Of a DNA stretch of 64,000 nt, positions 27,946 to 35,942 are shown in pieces (position 1 is the stretch's first letter; the number at the start of each line of letters is the position of its first letter). The translations under genes and the position numbers were made by a program. A model generated the notes under the pieces. The model did not search any database and was not told the DNA's origin. It saw only the letters and a program-made list of their open reading frames with translations. Origin of the DNA: Ureibacillus composti (lineage in GTDB: Bacteria; Bacillota; Bacilli; Bacillales_A; Planococcaceae); assembly GCA_030348875.1 (NCBI GenBank), contig JAUCEP010000002.1:4072501-4136500 (forward strand). The letters run 5' to 3'.

Positions 27946-28740
27946 TTAAACCTTTTCAAACTCAACTTCATTCATTTCATACCTAAAGAACTCATGGTGC
28001 AATTCATCTCTAAAATGTTTAGGCGTTACACCCGTATATTTTTTAAATATGCGAGTAAAGTAACTTTGATTACAAAAGTGGAACTGGTCTGATATAGAGG
28101 TGATACTTTTATTTGTGTGTCTTAAATAATACTGTGATTCTTCCACTCTGCGAACATTCAAATATTCCACTAAAGTAATCCCCACATGTTCTCTAAAAAT
28201 ACGCGATAGGTGGCTTGTACTAATATGGAACTTATTGGCTATGCTCTCTACTGTTAAATCACTTTCTAATTCATCATTTATGTACATAATAACCTTATTG
28301 ACCGTTTGGTGACGGAATGTTGGTTGTTTGCGATCAGCTATAAAATAAACGTAAAAATCAATTAACTCGTCTGCAAATTGAAGAAATTCAGCATCCTTCA
28401 TTTTATTTTCAATCATATCTGCACAAGCTAGATTGAATGCAAACGCTTTCTTCGAAGGAACTTGATTATCTAATAATTTACGCGCAACAATTGATGAAAG
28501 AATCACAAAATAATTGCGAACTACTTTGATCACCTGTTTACCGAAACGAATTGATAAAATATCAATCAATTCATGTAAAGATTTTTTAGCCTTTGTAGAT
28601 TCTAAATGAAAGATTTCAAATAACAATTTGGATTCTATACTATAAAAATCTTCAACCCCACTGTATTGATTAATATGGTCAATTTCTTGAAAGTATCTTT
28701 TAGATATTGTCTCAGATATTGAATGTTGATGTAGTTGCAT
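27946..28740 (-). CDS. AraC-family transcriptional regulator
   Basis: 264 aa. The N-terminal about 150 residues are helical and unrecognised. The C-terminal AraC DNA-binding domain (about 160-250) has both HTH units: LTVESIANKFHISTSHLSRIFREHVGITLVEYLNVRRVEESQYYL and ITSISDQFHFCNQSYFTRIFKKYTGVTPKHFR are split here by one short linker. Single gene, divergent from the LytTR gene across 463 bp. Target genes and effector are unknown. Confidence 0.88.
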   Translation of the reverse strand: MQLHQHSISETISKRYFQEIDHINQYSGVEDFYSIESKLLFEIFHLESTKAKKSLHELIDILSIRFGKQVIKVVRNYFVILSSIVARKLLDNQVPSKKAFAFNLACADMIENKMKDAEFLQFADELIDFYVYFIADRKQPTFRHQTVNKVIMYINDELESDLTVESIANKFHISTSHLSRIFREHVGITLVEYLNVRRVEESQYYLRHTNKSITSISDQFHFCNQSYFTRIFKKYTGVTPKHFRDELHHEFFRYEMNEVEFEKV

Positions 28741-29055
28741 TATTACCCCATCTTTCTATGAATGCAATTGCACATAAATTATTTATTAACAACACTAATA
28801 TTATTTTAATATAAACTTTGAACGTGACAACAATATTGGTAAAAAATCCCCTTTTATTTACCGAAACCATAATATATGCACTATATGATAGAAAAACTCA
28901 AACTTCAACTTACAAAATATAAAGAAAATAATAATAAATTGTAACTAATCAGCAGTTTACCATATTTTATGATGCTCTATCAACTAGATTTTTGATTAGA
29001 AATAGTACTAAAGTTATTCATTTTAAGAAAAATAATATTCTATTTATATAATATA

Positions 29056-29124
29056 TGTTGAATAATTCAGATGATTATTTCACTGTTTTTTCACTCTTGC
29101 GCAAAAATCCTCCATTATTCAACA
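29056..29124. promoter_or_regulatory. Spaced inverted repeat upstream of the LytTR gene
   Basis: TGTTGAATAAT (29056-29066) and ATTATTCAACA (29114-29124) are exact 11-bp inverted copies 47 bp apart, just upstream of the LytTR -35. Possible paired operator. The rest of 28741-29055 is very AT-rich with nothing assignable. Confidence 0.5.
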
Positions 29125-29142
29125 ATTTTCTATTTCTTTTCT

Positions 29143-29171
29143 TTGAAATGTAGTAAAATAGACAATATAAA
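29143..29171 (+). promoter_or_regulatory. SigA-type promoter of the LytTR gene
   Basis: TTGAAA (29143-29148), 17-bp spacer, TATAAA (29166-29171). The predicted start is about 25 nt before the ATG at 29204. Confidence 0.7.
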
Positions 29172-29203
29172 TTTATTTGCATACAAAAAAGAGGTGTTAC
29201 AAG

Positions 29204-29854
29204 ATGGAACCAAAACAAATTGAAGAAATCATGGATATTATTAAGGAGTTCTTCCCTGAAAACACATCAATCGCTATTTCAGATACAAATGAATATCTAT
29301 ACTACCAGCCAAGTAAAAAAGTGGATTTAAAAATCAAGCCCGGAGATCCTATTAAAGAAGGATCTGCAGCACACAAAGCAGTTACATATGGGCAAAAAAC
29401 TAATTCATATATCGAACAAGATGTTTTTGGCGTTCCTTATTATGGTACAAGTATACCTTTAATTGAAGAAGGAGAAATTAGAGGTGCTGTTACAGCAATT
29501 TTCCCTCAAAAACCTTCACCATTTTTAACTAACTATATTACAATCAAAATAGACGATTGTTGGTATCCAATTAAACATAACCAAGTAATTTACCTTGAAA
29601 CTCAACTGCGTAAAACATTTGTTAAAACAATGCACCGCGAAGGTTATCACCGTCTTAATTTAAGTGACCTTGAATTATTCCTTGCTTCTGACTCGTTTAT
29701 TCGATGTCATCGTTCTTATATTGTTAACATTGATTTTATAGAAGAAATCCAACCTGATTCACATTCAACATTCTTACTAATAATGAAGGATGGAACTAGA
29801 ATTCCTGTAAGCCAAAGATATGCTAGTTATTTCCGCCGCTCACTTGGCTTTTAA
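29204..29854 (+). CDS. LytTR DNA-binding regulator with PAS-like sensor domain
   Basis: 216 aa from the ATG at 29204 (AGAGGTG upstream). Residues 1-108 form a small sensor-like domain (IKPGDPIKEGSAAHKAVTYG, DVFGVPYYGTSIPLIEEGEIRGAVTAIFP). The same pattern occurs at the N terminus of some cytoplasmic chemoreceptors (from memory). Residues 112-216 are LytTR: HNQVIYLETQLRKTF, FIRCHRSYIVNIDFIEEI, GTRIPVSQRYASYFRR. No receiver domain, so it is a one-component regulator. The CoA-transferase gene 292 bp downstream is its likely target (inference). Confidence 0.85.
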   Translation: MEPKQIEEIMDIIKEFFPENTSIAISDTNEYLYYQPSKKVDLKIKPGDPIKEGSAAHKAVTYGQKTNSYIEQDVFGVPYYGTSIPLIEEGEIRGAVTAIFPQKPSPFLTNYITIKIDDCWYPIKHNQVIYLETQLRKTFVKTMHREGYHRLNLSDLELFLASDSFIRCHRSYIVNIDFIEEIQPDSHSTFLLIMKDGTRIPVSQRYASYFRRSLGF

Positions 29855-29876
29855 ATTATAGTCCCATAATATAAAC

Positions 29877-29908
29877 AGCGACCTTTGGACTACCATAGAA
29901 AGGTCGCT
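29877..29908 (+). terminator. Terminator after the LytTR gene
   Basis: AGCGACCTT (29877-29885) pairs with AAGGTCGCT (29900-29908), followed by TTTG and later a T run. Confidence 0.85.
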
Positions 29909-29956
29909 TTTGTATTTTTTTGATTGTCGAAAATATAATTTTAAATGAAATTTATC

Positions 29957-30099
29957 GTCACAAAAACTCGTTTTCGCTGATATTTGCTCGATTATTCGTT
30001 TTTTAAGCACTTACATATATTTATTGAAGATTTTGTGACAGGATGGTGCTATTATAAAAGTATAAGTTTAATATATTGAGTGAGTTTCTCACTTAATAT
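29957..30099 (+). promoter_or_regulatory. Control region of the CoA-transferase gene with two inverted repeats
   Basis: GTCACAAAAACT (29957-29968) and AGATTTTGTGAC (30028-30039) are inverted copies matching at 11 of 12 positions. Closer to the gene, ATATTGAGTGAG-ttt-CTCACTTAATAT (30073-30099) is a near-perfect dyad. Both look like binding sites. No clean -35/-10 pair could be fixed between them. Confidence 0.55.
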
Positions 30100-30146
30100 G
30101 GAGTACCGAATATTCTTAGCATATCTATTATGGGGAGGATTTATAT

Positions 30147-31670
30147 ATGGATTCAAGAGTAGAAAAACGCTTAGGTTTAAAAGAATTAGCAGAGAAAGTT
30201 GTATCTGCTGAAGAAGCAGCAGCACTAATTGAAAACGGTGCTGTAGTTGGAATGAGCGGGTTTACACGTGCTGGAGATGCAAAAGTTGTTCCAATGGCAT
30301 TAGTCGAACGTGCTAAACAAGGGGAATTTAAAATTGATGTTTATACTGGCGCTTCACTTGGACCAGAAGTGGACAAGCATTTAGCAGAAGCAGGTGCTAT
30401 TCGTAAACGTGGACCATTTATTGCAGACCCAGTTATTCGTGGCCAAATTAACTCTGGTGATGTTTTATATGTAGATGCTCATCTGTCTCATAATGCCGAA
30501 TTAGTTCGCCAAGGAATCATTGGCCCTATTCAATACTTAATCTTAGAAGCTACTGCTATTACTGAAGAAGGATATATTATCCCTACAACTTCTGTAGGTA
30601 ACTCACCTATTTTTGCTGAGTATGCAGAAAATATTATTGTTGAGTTAAACATTACTCACCCAGAGAGCCTGATTGGAATTCACGATATTTATGTTCCAGC
30701 ACCACAAGGGCAACGTGAAGCGATTCCAATGACAAATGCAGAAGCACGCATCGGTGAAATCGGTATCAAAGTAGATCCTGCGAAAATTAAAGCAATTGTT
30801 ATTTCTGAAGAGCCAGATGCTCCTTCATTAATCGTTCCACCAGATGAAGAGACTCAAACAATGGCAAATCTTTTACTTGATTTCTTCCGTTCTGAAATTA
30901 AAGCTGGTCGCTTAACTAATAAATTAATGCCTTTACAATCAGGAGTAGGTTCTGTTGCAAACGCAGTATTAGACGGCTTTGCAGACTCAGAATTTGAAGA
31001 CCTAGTTGTAGCATCAGAAGTACTTCAAGATGCGGTATTTAACTTAATTGATGCTGGTAAAGTAAGTTTTGCAGCAGCAACATCTATTACTCTTTCTGAA
31101 GAATTACAGAAAAAAGTTTATGGAAACCTTGAGAAATATGCAGACAAATTATGCTTACGTCCTCAAGAGATTTCAAACCACCCAGAAGTAATCCGTCGTC
31201 TCGGACTAATTTCTATCAACACTGCACTTGAGTTAGATATTTACGGAAACGTTAACTCTACTCATGTAAGCGGTACAAAAATGATGAACGGAATCGGTGG
31301 TTCTGGAGACTTCGCTCGTAACGCTCGTTTAGGTATTTTCGTAACAAAATCTTACGCTAAAGGTGGCGCTATTTCGTCAATCGTTCCTATGGTATCTCAC
31401 GTAGATCATACAGAGCACGATGTAGACGTAATCGTTACAGAACAAGGTATTGCAGACTTACGTGGACTTGCTCCAAAAGAACGTGCTGCATTAATAATTG
31501 AAAACTGTGCACACCCTGATTATAAAGAGCAATTACGTGATTACTATAACCGTGCAGTTGAAGCTACTGGAAATTCACAAACTCCTCATATTTTAGAGGA
31601 AGCACTTTCTTGGCATGTTAACCTTGCTAAAAACAAAACAATGAAAAAAGAAGTTTCAATTAACGCTTAA
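30147..31670 (+). CDS. Acetyl-CoA hydrolase / succinate-acetate CoA-transferase family
   Basis: 507 aa, the usual length for the Cat1/AarC/Ach1 group. Candidate catalytic Glu in DLVVASEVLQDAVFNLIDAG, glycine-rich MMNGIGGSGDFARNARLG, and HDVDVIVTEQGIADLRGLAPKERA near the C terminus. These enzymes move CoA between acetate and succinate or hydrolyse acetyl-CoA. Which of the two cannot be told here. GGGGAGG lies upstream of the ATG. A LytTR regulator precedes it with operator-like repeats between, suggesting control by a carboxylate-related signal (inference). Confidence 0.92.
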   Translation: MDSRVEKRLGLKELAEKVVSAEEAAALIENGAVVGMSGFTRAGDAKVVPMALVERAKQGEFKIDVYTGASLGPEVDKHLAEAGAIRKRGPFIADPVIRGQINSGDVLYVDAHLSHNAELVRQGIIGPIQYLILEATAITEEGYIIPTTSVGNSPIFAEYAENIIVELNITHPESLIGIHDIYVPAPQGQREAIPMTNAEARIGEIGIKVDPAKIKAIVISEEPDAPSLIVPPDEETQTMANLLLDFFRSEIKAGRLTNKLMPLQSGVGSVANAVLDGFADSEFEDLVVASEVLQDAVFNLIDAGKVSFAAATSITLSEELQKKVYGNLEKYADKLCLRPQEISNHPEVIRRLGLISINTALELDIYGNVNSTHVSGTKMMNGIGGSGDFARNARLGIFVTKSYAKGGAISSIVPMVSHVDHTEHDVDVIVTEQGIADLRGLAPKERAALIIENCAHPDYKEQLRDYYNRAVEATGNSQTPHILEEALSWHVNLAKNKTMKKEVSINA

Positions 31671-31682
31671 TAATTTATATAT

Positions 31683-31723
31683 AAAGATGACCTCGAATTA
31701 ACTTATACTTCTGGGTCATCTTT
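31683..31723 (+). terminator. Terminator after the CoA-transferase gene
   Basis: AAAGATGACC (31683-31692) pairs with GGTCATCTTT (31714-31723), followed by TTT. Confidence 0.92.
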
Positions 31724-31871
31724 TTTCTTTTACTTACACACCTACATAATGACTCACCTTAAGTTGTAATTTCCATGGCTCTCTCAACATCTCATTTATG
31801 TTTAGTTTCTACACTATTAGAAGAACGCGATTTAATTATTTCATGTAGAACTTTTATTTGTAAAAATCAAT

Positions 31872-31902
31872 AAAGGCTGTCCAGAACCTGCGGACAGCCT
31901 TT
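31872..31902. terminator. Terminator after the 98-aa ORF
   Basis: AAAGGCTGTCC pairs with GGACAGCCTTT around a nine-base loop, just past the stop at 31908. Confidence 0.85.
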
Positions 31903-31907
31903 TGATA

Positions 31908-32204
31908 TTAATTTAGGACTCGTTGCTCATTTTCATTGTAATACTCAAGGTGTGTTTGAGAGCCACCTTCACTAATGAAGTTATTTTCACGTATTCTTAA
32001 ATCCGTTGAACCAGCGGCAGTTTCTGCTAGCTCTTTAAATGAATAATCCATGACCGCTTTTGAACCAAAAAGTGAACTGAATTTTGACTGTACTTGAGTT
32101 AAAAAGCTCATTGCTTTATCACGATTTTGCTTTTTACTTAAGTATGCGGCACCTCCGGCAACTAATGCACTAATAACAAAACCTTTTCCCTTTAACTTTG
32201 CCAC
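31908..32204 (-). CDS. Small hypothetical protein with N-terminal membrane helix
   Basis: 98 aa. Basic start followed by a short hydrophobic Gly/Ala segment (FVISALVAGGAAYLS, about residues 9-23), then a polar domain rich in Ser, Asn and Glu. The pattern resembles small YtxH-type membrane-associated proteins, but I do not recognise a family. TAGGAGGG upstream of the start and a terminator after it support a real gene. The 32205-32597 stretch upstream (393 bp) is extremely AT-rich and shows nothing I can name. Confidence 0.75.
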   Translation of the reverse strand: MAKLKGKGFVISALVAGGAAYLSKKQNRDKAMSFLTQVQSKFSSLFGSKAVMDYSFKELAETAAGSTDLRIRENNFISEGGSQTHLEYYNENEQRVLN

Positions 32205-32597
32205 ATGATCCCTCCTAAAAGTCTTTATATTGTAATGTGCCCCGAATCTAACCGATTGACTCTTACTTTTCTAATACTTCAATTATCAATATGTGGCATG
32301 ATATCGTAAAATTGCATTCAAAATTGTTTAAATATCCCTTTCTTTATACAAACTAATTTTACCAATTCTATTAACGACATCTTTTAATGTTTTTTTCTAT
32401 AAATTTCTTTTATAAAGTATATTTCTAATTACCTATTTAAATATTTTTTGGAATAAACTTACTTGAAAATGAATATTCTTAAATAACTCACATATGTTGA
32501 AATTTAATTTTTATGTATTACATCATCTACTCTTTTCTTTACACTAAAGTTCGTTTAATTAATACCGTAATTTCATAACTAATAGGAGGTAGATAAA

Positions 32598-32702
32598 ATG
32601 AATCATCAGAATTATGAATACGATGGGCTTGAGATTACATCATATATTATTGTTTCAACTTTACTTACCTTAGTAGTAAACGCTTTTATTCATTTTTATT
32701 AA
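32598..32702 (+). CDS. 34-aa small membrane protein
   Basis: ATG at 32598 with TAGGAGGT seven bases upstream; TAA at 32700. A polar N terminus (MNHQNYEYDGLE) is followed by one hydrophobic helix (ITSYIIVSTLLTLVVNAFIHFY). A strong ribosome-binding site and an adjacent terminator (AATAGGCAATCAAA / TTTGATTGCCTAT, about 32709-32749) argue for a real gene. No family recognised. Confidence 0.65.
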   Translation: MNHQNYEYDGLEITSYIIVSTLLTLVVNAFIHFY

Positions 32703-32708
32703 AAAATT

Positions 32709-32749
32709 AAATAGGCAATCAAACTGAGTCATTCAATTTGATTGCCTAT
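32709..32749. terminator. Terminator after the 34-aa ORF (convergent with the GNAT gene)
   Basis: ATAGGCAATCAAA pairs with TTTGATTGCCTAT around a loop of about 13 nt, between the convergent small ORF and the GNAT gene. Confidence 0.8.
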
Positions 32750-32775
32750 GAGAATTTATTTGTATTGTACCTAAG

Positions 32776-33057
32776 TTAAGCTTTTACATCATCATATTCA
32801 GCGCTTCTTTCAAAAGCAGCAACAACATACGAACAAATGGCTCTCATTTTGTAATTATTTTCTCTAGCATATTCTGCTGCCTGATCTAATAATTTTTTCG
32901 CTACCCCTTGTCCGCGTAACTCATCAGATACAAATGTATGGTTCATATCCATTACATTTTCACGTTGAATCCACTCGATCTCTGCTAACATTTTTCCCTC
33001 TTGCTCATACTCAAAGGCAAAATGTTTTGGACCTCTTTCAGCTAATTTAAATTCCAT
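32776..33057 (-). CDS. GNAT-type N-acetyltransferase (YidJ/Gtn-like)
   Basis: 93 aa from the ATG at 33057 (GGGGGTG upstream); an upstream start would add eight residues and swallow that site. Compact single-domain GNAT of the short clade: motif A DELRGQGVAKKLLDQAAEYARENN, preceded by MDMNHTFV and followed by ICSYV. Transfers acetyl from acetyl-CoA to an unknown amine. Lies 59 bp downstream of ypuA on the same strand. Confidence 0.85.
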   Translation of the reverse strand: MEFKLAERGPKHFAFEYEQEGKMLAEIEWIQRENVMDMNHTFVSDELRGQGVAKKLLDQAAEYARENNYKMRAICSYVVAAFERSAEYDDVKA

Positions 33058-33115
33058 TTCTACACCCCCATTTATTTCCACTATATCATAATCATCTAAA
33101 TAATTAGAACTTATC

Positions 33116-34027
33116 TTATTTAAACCAAGTAGATATAGTATTGATTAAATTGTTAAAGAAGTTTTTCACACCATTCCAAAAACCCTCATCATGTATCACA
33201 TTATTGAATTTTTCTTCAATCGTCGTTGTTAAATCAGAAAGTTGATCGGATAATTTTGTAAAATCAATGTCCAATTTACTAATACGATCCATTAAATCAA
33301 TTAATAATTGTCGGTCTTGTTCACTTAATTCAATTTGTAACTTCGAGAGTTGGTCTTCAACTATTTGTGCTACTTCTTCTCTTGTTGCTGGATTTAATTC
33401 AGCAATGTCTTGCTTAATTCCTGTTAATAATGCTGCAATTTGCTCATCGCTAATATTCGCATTTTCTGCAATTTGTGTTGCTACAGATAACTCATCATTC
33501 GCAACATCTGTACGTTCTGTATCTAGTGTTTCCCCAGTTTTCACTTCATATGCTTTATAAATACCAACTAATGCTGAATGCCCAGTTACCGGTTTTGGGG
33601 CTGCAACTTCGACGCTTGCATCTTCAATACCTGCAGTCAGCATTGCATTCGCATACATTTCAGACGTTACTTCTGTAATATTTTCAGGAGTTACAATACT
33701 AATAACAAGACCTTTCCCTTCCTCTTGACGTGTAATCTTTGCAGATGAGTACATTCTGGCACTTGAATTACTATTAGAAATATATTTGACTAAATCTTCA
33801 CCGGAAACAGTAATTTCATCAACTTCCGGTTCTTCATTAACTCGCAATGCTTCTTTTACTGTTGTTCTTTCTGAATCTGATAAATTTGCACCATATACTA
33901 CGATTGGTACTCCTAGCTTTTCATTTATTGCTTTTGGTTGACTATTAGTAGCAAAAGCACTTGTTGGTATTATTACAGATAAAGTTAAAACAATTGCAGA
34001 CATCATAACACTAAATTTTGGTTTCAT
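33116..34027 (-). CDS. ypuA: Secreted DUF1002 protein (YpuA-like)
   Basis: 303 aa. Cleavable signal peptide (residues 1-26, ending TSAFA) and a DUF1002 core (IVVYGANLSDSERTTVKEALRV, GHSALVGIYKAYEVKTGETLDTERTDVANDELSVA split in the middle). The C-terminal third is helical, with heptad-like Leu/Ile spacing (EDQLSKLQIELSEQDRQLLI), probably coiled coil. B. subtilis YpuA is an envelope-stress-induced protein of unknown activity. Confidence 0.88.
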   Translation of the reverse strand: MKPKFSVMMSAIVLTLSVIIPTSAFATNSQPKAINEKLGVPIVVYGANLSDSERTTVKEALRVNEEPEVDEITVSGEDLVKYISNSNSSARMYSSAKITRQEEGKGLVISIVTPENITEVTSEMYANAMLTAGIEDASVEVAAPKPVTGHSALVGIYKAYEVKTGETLDTERTDVANDELSVATQIAENANISDEQIAALLTGIKQDIAELNPATREEVAQIVEDQLSKLQIELSEQDRQLLIDLMDRISKLDIDFTKLSDQLSDLTTTIEEKFNNVIHDEGFWNGVKNFFNNLINTISTWFK

Positions 34028-34202
34028 GGAGAATCCCCTTTCTTAAGCGCCATCTTTTTACTTGATGCTTCATGGCGTTCTTCAACAATTAGTACGAATC
34101 AAAAGGCAAAAGGTTCCAACTAGTAAGTTCACTGTACTTTTCTGCGCAGATCGTGCAACGACAGGCGCAAAATTCAGAAATGACCATCATCATATTAAAA
34201 TA

Positions 34203-34233
34203 GGCTGTGACATTAAATTAATATGTCGCAGCC
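34203..34233 (-). terminator. Terminator after cvfB
   Basis: GGCTGTGACAT (34203-34213) pairs with ATGTCGCAGCC (34223-34233, one G-U), eight bases past the cvfB stop. T-rich on the minus strand. Confidence 0.75.
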
Positions 34234-34240
34234 CAATTGT

Positions 34241-35095
34241 TTATATTAGTTCAGTCCATCCATCTTGTTGTTTTATTCTACCAGTTTTCATTAAAGTTCC
34301 TAACGCACGTTTGAATGCACCTTTACTCATATCAAACATCTCTAAAATCTCTTCTGGTGTAGATTTATCTCCAAATGGCATTTTTCCATCGACACTTTTT
34401 AAGTACTGTAATATTTTTTCCGCATCCTGTCCTAGACGCTCATAATTTCTAGGCATCATTGATCCGTTCAATGTACCATCTTCTTTTACAGCAATTATTC
34501 GTACCTCGACTTCTTGCCCAAGTCTTGGCTCTGACTCCATTTCCGAATTGTGCACAAATATTCGGTATGGTCTTTCTACTCCAAGTAAAAATGAACCTAC
34601 TGGTAAGAGTCGATATGGTCGAGCTTTTATGTTTTTATTGTACAATTCTTCAGATGCACCCTCATAAAGCTCATTCACTTTCTCCTCTGTAGCTAATCGA
34701 CCATATAAATCTCCATTTCGATCTGTACGGAGTGTCATAAATAAATGGTCGCCTACCTCTGGCCAAACATCTATGATAGGAAGGTCTTCATCCTTAACAA
34801 GAACTTCACGTGTAGTACCAATATCGACATAAGCTCCTTCTTTTTTCGAAACTTTGATTACTCGTGCCCATCCGTACTCACCTTGTAATATGTGAGGAAT
34901 TACTGTAGTAGCTTGTATGTCACCTCGTCGGTCAGCATAAAGAAATACCTTAATTCGATCTCCAACAGTAAGTGGTTCATTTATTTCTGAACTGTTTACG
35001 GGGATTTCATCGACACCATTTGTCAATATCCAACGTGACCCTTGTTCTTCAAGTACAGTAAGTTCTACAACTTCACCAGATTTCAATTCGTTCAT
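34241..35095 (-). CDS. cvfB: S1-domain RNA-binding protein CvfB (YitL)
   Basis: 284 aa. Tandem S1-like OB folds (GEYGWARVIKVSKKEGAYVDIG for the second; RIFVHNSEMESEPRLGQEVEVRIIAVKEDGTL for the third) and a C-terminal winged helix (STPEEILEMFDMSKGAFKRALGTLMKTGRI). In Staphylococcus CvfB influences virulence gene expression and binds RNA. AGAGGAT lies upstream of the ATG. It follows mntR on the same strand by 32 bp, so the two may be co-transcribed. Confidence 0.92.
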   Translation of the reverse strand: MNELKSGEVVELTVLEEQGSRWILTNGVDEIPVNSSEINEPLTVGDRIKVFLYADRRGDIQATTVIPHILQGEYGWARVIKVSKKEGAYVDIGTTREVLVKDEDLPIIDVWPEVGDHLFMTLRTDRNGDLYGRLATEEKVNELYEGASEELYNKNIKARPYRLLPVGSFLLGVERPYRIFVHNSEMESEPRLGQEVEVRIIAVKEDGTLNGSMMPRNYERLGQDAEKILQYLKSVDGKMPFGDKSTPEEILEMFDMSKGAFKRALGTLMKTGRIKQQDGWTELI

Positions 35096-35127
35096 TTATT
35101 ATATCCTCTCACTTCTAACATACAGTA

Positions 35128-35541
35128 TTATTGTGCTGCTTTCATAGCTTCAAGTTTTTTCACAAACTCAGCATCTTCTTCTAGTAATTGGACTAAATCA
35201 GCAATACGATCAATTGAGTCCCAACTTAAATGATGTTCAATTCCTTCAACATCCTCATAAATACGTCCCTCATCTACTCCAATAAGTCGTAAAAACTGCT
35301 CCAGTAGCTCATGTCTTTTCACAAGACGCTTGCCAAGTTTCTCACCCTTTGAAGTTAGTGTTAGCCCTCTATATTTTTCGTATACTAAGTATCCGTCTTT
35401 ATCTAATTTTTGGACCATTTTTGTTACGGAGGAAGGTAGAACCGATAATGCTTCAGCTATGTCAGACACCCGCGCATATCCTTTATTTTCAATTAATAAA
35501 TATATTTGCTCGATATGGTCCTCCATACTAGGTGTTGGCAT
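35128..35541 (-). CDS. mntR: Manganese-responsive repressor MntR (DtxR family)
   Basis: 137 aa. Start placed at the ATG 35541 because [16 protein letters not shown] is the conserved N terminus and GAGGGA lies upstream. Winged helix [31 protein letters not shown], then the metal and dimer domain with [15 protein letters not shown] and [15 protein letters not shown], whose His and Glu residues match the Mn-binding ligands. Mn-bound MntR represses Mn import genes. A close MntR box sits upstream of the ZIP transporter at 49125 in this window. Confidence 0.96.
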   Translation of the reverse strand: MPTPSMEDHIEQIYLLIENKGYARVSDIAEALSVLPSSVTKMVQKLDKDGYLVYEKYRGLTLTSKGEKLGKRLVKRHELLEQFLRLIGVDEGRIYEDVEGIEHHLSWDSIDRIADLVQLLEEDAEFVKKLEAMKAAQ

Positions 35542-35677
35542 AATAAGTTCCCTCACTTTCAAATCATAATTTAAGTTTACTACAATCTATCTCAAATAGG
35601 TAATCGAAAAGGATAATGTACCATTATTGTACTTTTTGATGAGCCTTTTTGATTTTTTAAAAGTAAAGCTCATAAAA

Positions 35678-35711
35678 GACATCCTTCCTTCAAGAAAGAA
35701 GGAAAGATGTC
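35678..35711. other. Isolated hairpin in the mntR-acylase gap
   Basis: GACATCCTTCCTT and AAGGAAAGATGTC match as inverted repeats at 12 of 13 positions. It could be a minus-strand terminator (TTTTAT follows) or a remnant. The rest of 35542-35942 (401 bp) shows no gene. Confidence 0.5.
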
Positions 35712-35910
35712 CACTCACCTATTTTGATAATTGGGCATCCTTAAAAATCGATTTAGGTATTTATCTGCTAAGTAAATTTAAGTTTGTAATTTTATTGTTT
35801 GCTTCATCATTTCAACAGAAAGAATTGTTTAGATTGCCTATAAATAATAAACCGATTGAATGATAAACTCAAACCATAGACCCTTTTCTGATTAAAAAAG
35901 AATTAATAAA

Positions 35911-35939
35911 AAATGGGCGCTTAGATTAAACGCCCATTT
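35911..35939 (-). terminator. Terminator after the penicillin-acylase gene
   Basis: AAATGGGCG (35911-35919) pairs with CGCCCATTT (35931-35939), followed by a T run on the minus strand. Confidence 0.9.
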
Positions 35940-35942
35940 CCA

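Noticed and set aside
29855-30146. Riboswitch upstream of the CoA-transferase
   Set aside because: Only simple dyads are visible; no terminator/antiterminator pair and no recognisable aptamer core.
35627-35863. 78-aa plus-strand ORF in the mntR-acylase gap
   Set aside because: No Shine-Dalgarno and it runs through the hairpin at 35678-35711; no family resemblance.
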